Source: Botryococcus braunii (Eukaryota; Chlorophyta; Trebouxiophyceae). Taken from it: 25,000 nucleotides of DNA. Below, one piece after another: positions 19,923-25,000 of this stretch (positions are counted from its first letter, which is position 1; each line of letters begins with the position of its first letter). The position numbers and the translations under genes are program-made. The stretch is from the NCBI GenBank assembly GCA_002005505.1, contig MVGU01001453.1, positions 1 to 25,000 of the forward strand, written 5' to 3'. The notes under the pieces were generated by a model. It was not told the origin of the DNA. It did not search any database and saw nothing but the letters and a program-made list of their open reading frames with translations.

Positions 19923-21482
19923 CCCAACTTTTTCTATACCCAGCTCGAGTGGGCCTTCATCGCTAACGCAGCTGGTTGTGGATGTATAAATTCCTCCTTC
20001 AAGTAACAATGTAACAGCAATTCAGCAGGTATGCAAAGATGGTTCGTTTATGTTCAAACATATGTCCAACTGGGATAGTGAAATTCAGTGATTGGCATGC
20101 CACAGCTTTGAGAAGTTTTAAACCTTAACCTAAGCGGATGCAATCTTCCCTTTGGAGAGGTCTCTAGGACTTCCCCTGTGCTATCAGAGATAATGCAACA
20201 ATCCAATCTGTAGTAAGCATGTATTTAGCCCGAGTGGAGCTTTCTTATATGTAGCCCTACGGGGTAGCTAAGGGTAAATGGCAGTAGGGGGTGGACAATT
20301 CAAACATCACGGACACCTGTTACAGCTCTGGGACATGTGTAAAATAGTTCCAGACGCACCAAGAACAATAATGACAGCTTGTTCATCATGGACTTGGGGC
20401 AGGCCACAGGAATACAATTAATTACACTATTGCAAGTTTAAAAGCAAGCTACAGGGTTGCAGCCTGCTAGTACTGGGAGATTTTAAAGGTCCCACTAAAA
20501 GTTACTTGCAGGTTTGGGGTCATTTGCATCTGAATGGACAGGTGGCCTGATCCCACCATGCGTACGCTCCGAGCTTGTCTTAAAACTCTAGAGGATCCTC
20601 AAGATGCTTGAAGAGCCTGGGCATCAGCCTATATGTGACACCAGCATGCTGCAGCCAGACGTTACTGTCGTGACTGATAAAGTGACTCAAAATCTTTCCA
20701 TGAGGGGCCGTGCTTCATTAATATTATAATTATACTATCATAATACTATTAATAGCACTGAACCGTGCATCTATAGATATGCACAAGTGTGTATCCCCTG
20801 CAATTGGCAGCTCCATCCCATGGACGGAGTCAAATATCGGGGTGCTTAATATCTATGAACCCCACAGCTGCCTGCAACTTGCATAATTTAACAGTACAGC
20901 AAGCTGTGCAACACTGTATTTGTCGGGCTTTATGAGCATCCAGAAAACACTGACCCCACATGAGACTATTGGGTTGAGTCGGTGAACTGGCCAAAGCTGA
21001 TCGTGCGAATACATCCGTATTGCTAACATGTAAACACATTAGATACAGCGTACAGCCTAAACTGAGCATCGTGCCCACTCCAGCTCCAAGTCAATGGCAC
21101 CCAACTCCATGTCTAGCATGTGCGTGCATATGCATATTGGGCATCAGATGTTTATCAATTGATTAAAGACTGTGATCTAAGAATGCGGGAACAGAATTCT
21201 GTGCACTGAGAAGAACACAATACCACTTTTACAAATCCTTGTTCTGGTCATGACAATCAACCCCAGATGTCAGTGACATCTATTATTACCCTCTGTAGCA
21301 TTCACGATGCACAACATGCTTACGCTGGTCAACTCACAAGTGCCGACGAAACAGCCCAAGTTCAGCTAAATGTGAAGCTGAATGCAATCCTGCAAGAAAA
21401 GATTACTACGTGCAAAAACCTTCCTGCCACACTTAACCCAGGCATAGTAAATATACATCCCTCTTCTGCAAGACTGGCTCTT

Positions 21483-21530
21483 GATTTTCATGCTACATGT
21501 AGCATGAAAATCTCCACTGTACAGTGGAGA
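21483..21530. repeat. Two overlapping perfect palindromes
   Basis: Bases 21483-21512 form a perfect 30-bp palindrome with half-site gattttcatgctaca. Bases 21511-21530 form a perfect 20-bp palindrome with half-site tctccactgt. They share two bases and have no spacer at either centre. Confidence 0.95.
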
Positions 21531-22167
21531 CAGAAGTTCCTCCCAGATTGATTGAGCCCCTTGAGCCGAAGAGGTTTTCCCATGAAAAACTCGTGCAATT
21601 CCTGTGCAGTGCTAATACGTTGTCATGCAAGTCACCATATGTTATATAATGACCTTATCGTATAAGAAGCTTGGGCATGCACAGGCAAAAAGACAGAAAA
21701 CCGACCTCGTCCGCTTAAAACAACTGTTCCAAAATCACCTCAAACTACGAGTCACAAATATCGGCCACGGACATGCAGCGGACGCACGCATGCTTCCAAA
21801 AATAAGCAAAAGAAGGAAACATGCCCTTAGGTGCCAAACCTGCTCGACGTGCAGAGAAAATCAGCACCGAGTAGTAACTCTGAACGCCCGAATCAGCGAT
21901 AGCCATGCAACTGAACACCAGTTTGACATTGAGCATCCCTCAAAGCTGATCATGCCCGATGCGTGAAACTCCACACAGGAAGAAAAAGGTGGTCATACTA
22001 ACATCAAACGCAGAAGGGGAACAAAAAAGGAAGAGATGGAAAAACGATATGAGGTTTACGGCTGCAAGCTCCCCGAGGACGAAGCGTTCATCCATCATAA
22101 GAGCCTCTACATGCTTCAATCCAGCAAACCGTTGTCGCACTCCACACCTATTCTATCTTTGATTCCG

Positions 22168-22202
22168 CCCCCCCCCCCCCCCCAAAAAAATATAAAAGGG
22201 GA
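22168..22202. repeat. C-run / A-run / G-run composite (short)
   Basis: Sixteen C (22168-22183) are followed by seven A, then tataaaa and four or five G. This is the same order, C then A then G, as at 11267-11350, on a smaller scale. Confidence 0.85.
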
Positions 22203-22239
22203 GAGGGAGGAGGGATCCACACAAGTGCAGAAGGCCATG

Positions 22240-22981
22240 CTAAATTGCCAGAGAAACACCTATTGGCAGCTTAACACGTCGGCCAAACGGAATGATTTGT
22301 TCTATGTCGATGTTTGCTCGTTCATGATCATCATCAAACTCGCGCATTCTGTTTTCTTGATCAATCAACTTTACAAGCAGGATATTCCCGGTCCGCTTCC
22401 TGCGCAGCGGTATGTCCATCCTGCACAGGCATACGAAAGTTTGTAACAAATCCATACGGCGGACTCCCTATAACTGCAGTGCCTGTTGCACCTGCACGCA
22501 AGAGCACCAGCGCAGTGGTGAATTTTGCTGCAAGCGAATTCACATCGATCGTGCCAATCCCCTTCTCCTCCCCAGTGTCAGCCAAAGGAATGCATGTCCA
22601 TGTGCACTCTAGGCCACACGCAGGTACGTCTCTGTGTTGGATGGCTCCATCCAAAAGATTGTTGCAACTGTTGGTTTTATCAAAATCACGTACCATAAAC
22701 TCCAGCCACAAAACCTTGCTTCATGCGTGATTAGATGTTTCTTCACAAACACCCGTCCCCTTGGGGTTTGGACCATTAGCGACCACCCACCCCCGCCAGG
22801 ACACTCATAGGAAGGCGTGCGCCCAGACACGACCACGCTCGCACTCCCTCCCCTCACACCCCTCTCCCCCCCCTTTCTCCCTGCCTCCCTCCCCCCCCCC
22901 CTCTCTCTGTCCCCTCCCCCCTTGTCTCTCTCACACACACACTCCCACACACCCCCACACTCTCCCCCAACCCCCCCCCCC

Positions 22982-23044
<63 letters not shown>

Positions 23045-23607
23045 ATACATGCACGCACGCACAGCAAGCCCTCACAAACACAACACACAGCGAGCTCTCA
23101 CAAAAAGGGCGGGGCCAGGGTGTTCACACAAAACGCAGAAGCACAATGAACAACAGGGGAGTCGCAGTGGGCTGCATACTTGTTTTTGGAGATGATCGCA
23201 AATTTGTACTCGTCAGAGTTGAAGTGATGGGCTGCGAAGTTAGGCCAGTTTCCTTGAGCTACATCCATCTCCTCATCGGCGCTCCCCTCATCTTCACTTT
23301 CCCCCAACCCATCATCCTCCGAGTCCTCCAAAATTTCATCAGAGCCGTCAATTGACAGCTCCTCTAACTCACTCAACAGTTCGTCGTCATCGGATATAAT
23401 CATTACAATATCGTCTGCGTCAGGCAGAGGTGGTGCCTCCTCATCAACCTCAGCCCCGGTGGAGGCCTCGCTGCCCGACTCCATCTCGCTAGCATCCTCG
23501 CCACTTTCTGCGTCAGCATGGTTCGCATGCATCTCCATCAGCGGGGCAAGAGGAGGGATTGGCACAGGTGCGGGAAGTTGCTGCTGTTGCTGCTGTAGTC
23601 TCAGCAT
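22240..23607 (-). CDS. Acidic, Q-rich protein of unknown function, three exons seen
   Basis: Minus-strand exons 23180-23607, 22694-22759 and 22240-22420 join in phase (2 then 2) through GT-AG introns and end at a TAG at 22240-22242. From the ATG at 23607 this gives 675 bases, 224 residues. The start may instead be an acceptor (gattgcag|ATGCTG), in which case the gene continues upstream. The order is: a Q run (LQQQQQQLP) and a proline-rich piece, about 90 residues very rich in Asp, Glu and Ser (for example DADDIVMIISDDDELLSELE), then about 95 mixed residues. The last part includes FAIISKNKGRVFVKKHLI, FCGWSLWMDIPLRRKR and a C-terminal end with FGRRVKLPIGVSLAI. I do not recognise the family. The acidic part suggests a disordered region, perhaps nuclear; this is inference. 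Donors gtatgc and gtacgt are good; the acceptor cccaag is weak in pyrimidines. Confidence 0.55.
22841..23041. repeat. C/CT-rich tract and (CA)n microsatellite
   Basis: A pyrimidine-rich stretch of C runs and CT units (22841-22980) leads into an unbroken (CA)n from about 22982 to 23041. It lies in the first seen intron of the acidic-protein gene; on the gene strand it is a GT/G-rich tract. Confidence 0.95.
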
Positions 23608-23753
23608 CTGCAATCACCCCCACGAGCACATCAAATGGCGTTGTCTCGGGTAGTGGCGTTGTCTCCTGCCTGATAATGTAATATTTTTTTGAGGAGCAGT
23701 GTCCATGGATGGTTTCAGAAAGCCTCCTAAGGACAGGCCACCGGACCAAGCAT

Positions 23754-23793
23754 GGGGGGGGGGGACAGATACATAGCCCCCCCCCCTCCCCAC

Positions 23794-23874
<81 letters not shown>
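23754..23874. repeat. G-run, C-run and (CA)n microsatellite
   Basis: Eleven G (23754-23764) and ten C (23777-23786) are separated by acagatacatag and could pair as a hairpin. A CA/CG-alternating tract and (CA)n follow to about 23873. Confidence 0.95.
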
Positions 23875-23878
<4 letters not shown>

Positions 23879-24255
23879 CACACAAACCAGAGAGGGAGGG
23901 GGGAGAGGGATGGTGGGAAGCTGATTATGTGTGACAATGAGGGGTGATGTGGGGTGGGGGCAGCACCATCTGCTCACCTCCATACTGTGGTACAGTATTT
24001 GTAGGAGAATTTGGATTACACAGCAGGATGAGGCACCCAACTGGGTCAAGGACGTGTAGACCCCACGCTAGCTATTGCTGACTTACAGACAAAACCCATG
24101 CCAAAGATAAACCCAAATGAAGCATGTGCACAACAAACTGCATGACACAGATTAGGGGTTACCAAAAGGGAAATTGCAAGCTCTAGACACTAGAGATAAT
24201 ATGCGCTGCAAAAAAATTGGAGGCAGGGGGAGGACGACATTGATCTGGAAGTTAT

Positions 24256-24256
<1 letters not shown>

Positions 24257-24304
<48 letters not shown>
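24257..24304. repeat. Poly-A tract of about 48 bases
   Basis: An uninterrupted A run lies between gttatc and ccaagag. No retroposed gene or LINE 3' end precedes it, so it cannot be assigned to a specific insertion. Confidence 0.9.
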
Positions 24305-24306
<2 letters not shown>

Positions 24307-25000
24307 AAGAGATTTTGAATGGTGTAGCGGTTGTCATCCATACAACAAACAACACAGCAAACAGGATGCACTTGAAAACAGTGCGGGAAACAACAATATG
24401 AGAAACAAGGCAAGAAGCAAAGAAGGACTACCAGATCTACAGAACCTCAGTTCCTGGGTGGGACACCTAGTGCCCTCATTCTCAATACTATCAAGAAGGA
24501 CACCAAAGGTCCAGACACCATCAGCGGAATGGAGGAATGCCGCTTGATGGGGCTGCTGATTTTGCAACCCATGCCTGGGGACAGCATGTGGAATTGATAT
24601 CGCCCTAAACCATATTTGGTGCCAATTTCATGTGCACATTTCAAGTTCGCCATGTACCACCCGCACCAAAAGGACGCAAATCTCCCCCATCCTCCCACCC
24701 CCGAATATACCTGAAAGGGCTCCCACCACCACCGAATGGGAGAGGACTAACAACACCTTCCATTAGTACAATGCACATACGTGCGCACGTCTCTTGTGTG
24801 TATAGCTATCCTGCCAATGATGCGCACCTATATCCCCCACCTCCCATACAATTCCAACGCAACTGTCCATCCTTTCAGTGTATGCCAAAGATGTTCCTAC
24901 TATCAATCCCTCGTCTCTCACGCGCCCCCTCTTCCTCTCTCCAACTCCTCTTTCCCTTTACCCCCATCTCTTGCTTACATGATTGTGTGCGCATAAATGT

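Larger units (their letters stand above)
19158..22239. other. 3.1-kb region with no supported gene
   Basis: The part next to 19157 is presumably the upstream region of the KCS gene. I found no ORF with a recognisable domain on either strand. Stretches at 21625-21966 and 22036-22160 (plus) and 21940-22140 (minus) are open but overlap each other and lack motifs. An AT-rich imperfect inverted repeat lies at about 20717-20754. Palindromes and a homopolymer composite in this region are listed separately. Confidence 0.45.
23608..25000. other. Region with low-complexity DNA and no firm gene
   Basis: Apart from the repeats listed, I could support no gene. A minus-strand stretch ending at a strong donor (tatggag|gtgagcag, near 23970) reads LGASSCCVIQILLQILYHSM and would join in phase 0 to the acidic-protein exon at 23607. 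It may be an upstream exon of that gene, but its acceptor is uncertain. Confidence 0.35.

Noticed and set aside
21625..22160. Overlapping open stretches on both strands
   Set aside because: Neither strand gives a recognisable domain or a consistent set of splice sites.
1..25000. CRISPR array, phage, bacterial defence island or operon
   Set aside because: The window is intron-containing eukaryotic DNA; the tandem repeats found are microsatellites, minisatellites or LINE monomers without spacer structure.

Overview
The window is nuclear eukaryotic DNA, most likely from a green-lineage organism (streptophyte or other green alga). The main support is a spliced plant-type 3-ketoacyl-CoA synthase gene, together with GT-AG introns that mostly have a TGCAG-like acceptor, very long CA/CT microsatellites, and a LINE retrotransposon carrying a restriction-like endonuclease. 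I cannot name the species. I saw no prokaryotic operon, CRISPR array, tRNA or rRNA.

Layout. (1) 1-5595: retrotransposon DNA. A 3' fragment of one LINE copy (1-642) lies head-to-tail with a nearly full-length copy (about 720-5595). They are separated only by a GAA-rich tract. The long copy has four ~145-bp tandem monomers ahead of its ORF and an internal ~1,019-bp tandem duplication that breaks the ORF. (2) 6555-9724, plus strand: a four-exon gene for a small seven-transmembrane PAQR/hemolysin III-type protein. Its introns hold large microsatellites and a minisatellite. (3) 9725-14424: mostly unexplained sequence, with two candidate exons and a C/A/G homopolymer composite. (4) 14425-19157, minus strand: a 3-ketoacyl-CoA synthase gene (very-long-chain fatty acid elongation) that I could assemble over ten exons with matching intron phases. 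One base is missing in exon 4, which is either a frameshift mutation or an assembly error. (5) 19158-22239: no gene recognised; it contains two overlapping perfect palindromes. (6) 22240-23607, minus strand: a three-exon gene, possibly longer upstream, for an unrecognised protein with a Q-rich start, a very acidic middle and a basic C-terminal domain. (7) 23608-25000: microsatellites, a poly-A tract and no firm gene.

The genes show no functional link. KCS and PAQR products are both membrane proteins, and KCS acts in the endoplasmic reticulum. The most unusual material is the architecture of the LINE, the KCS frameshift and active-site substitution, and the recurrent inverted homopolymer or microsatellite arms. 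All exon models come from reading splice signals, phase and family motifs by eye. No alignment or database search was run.
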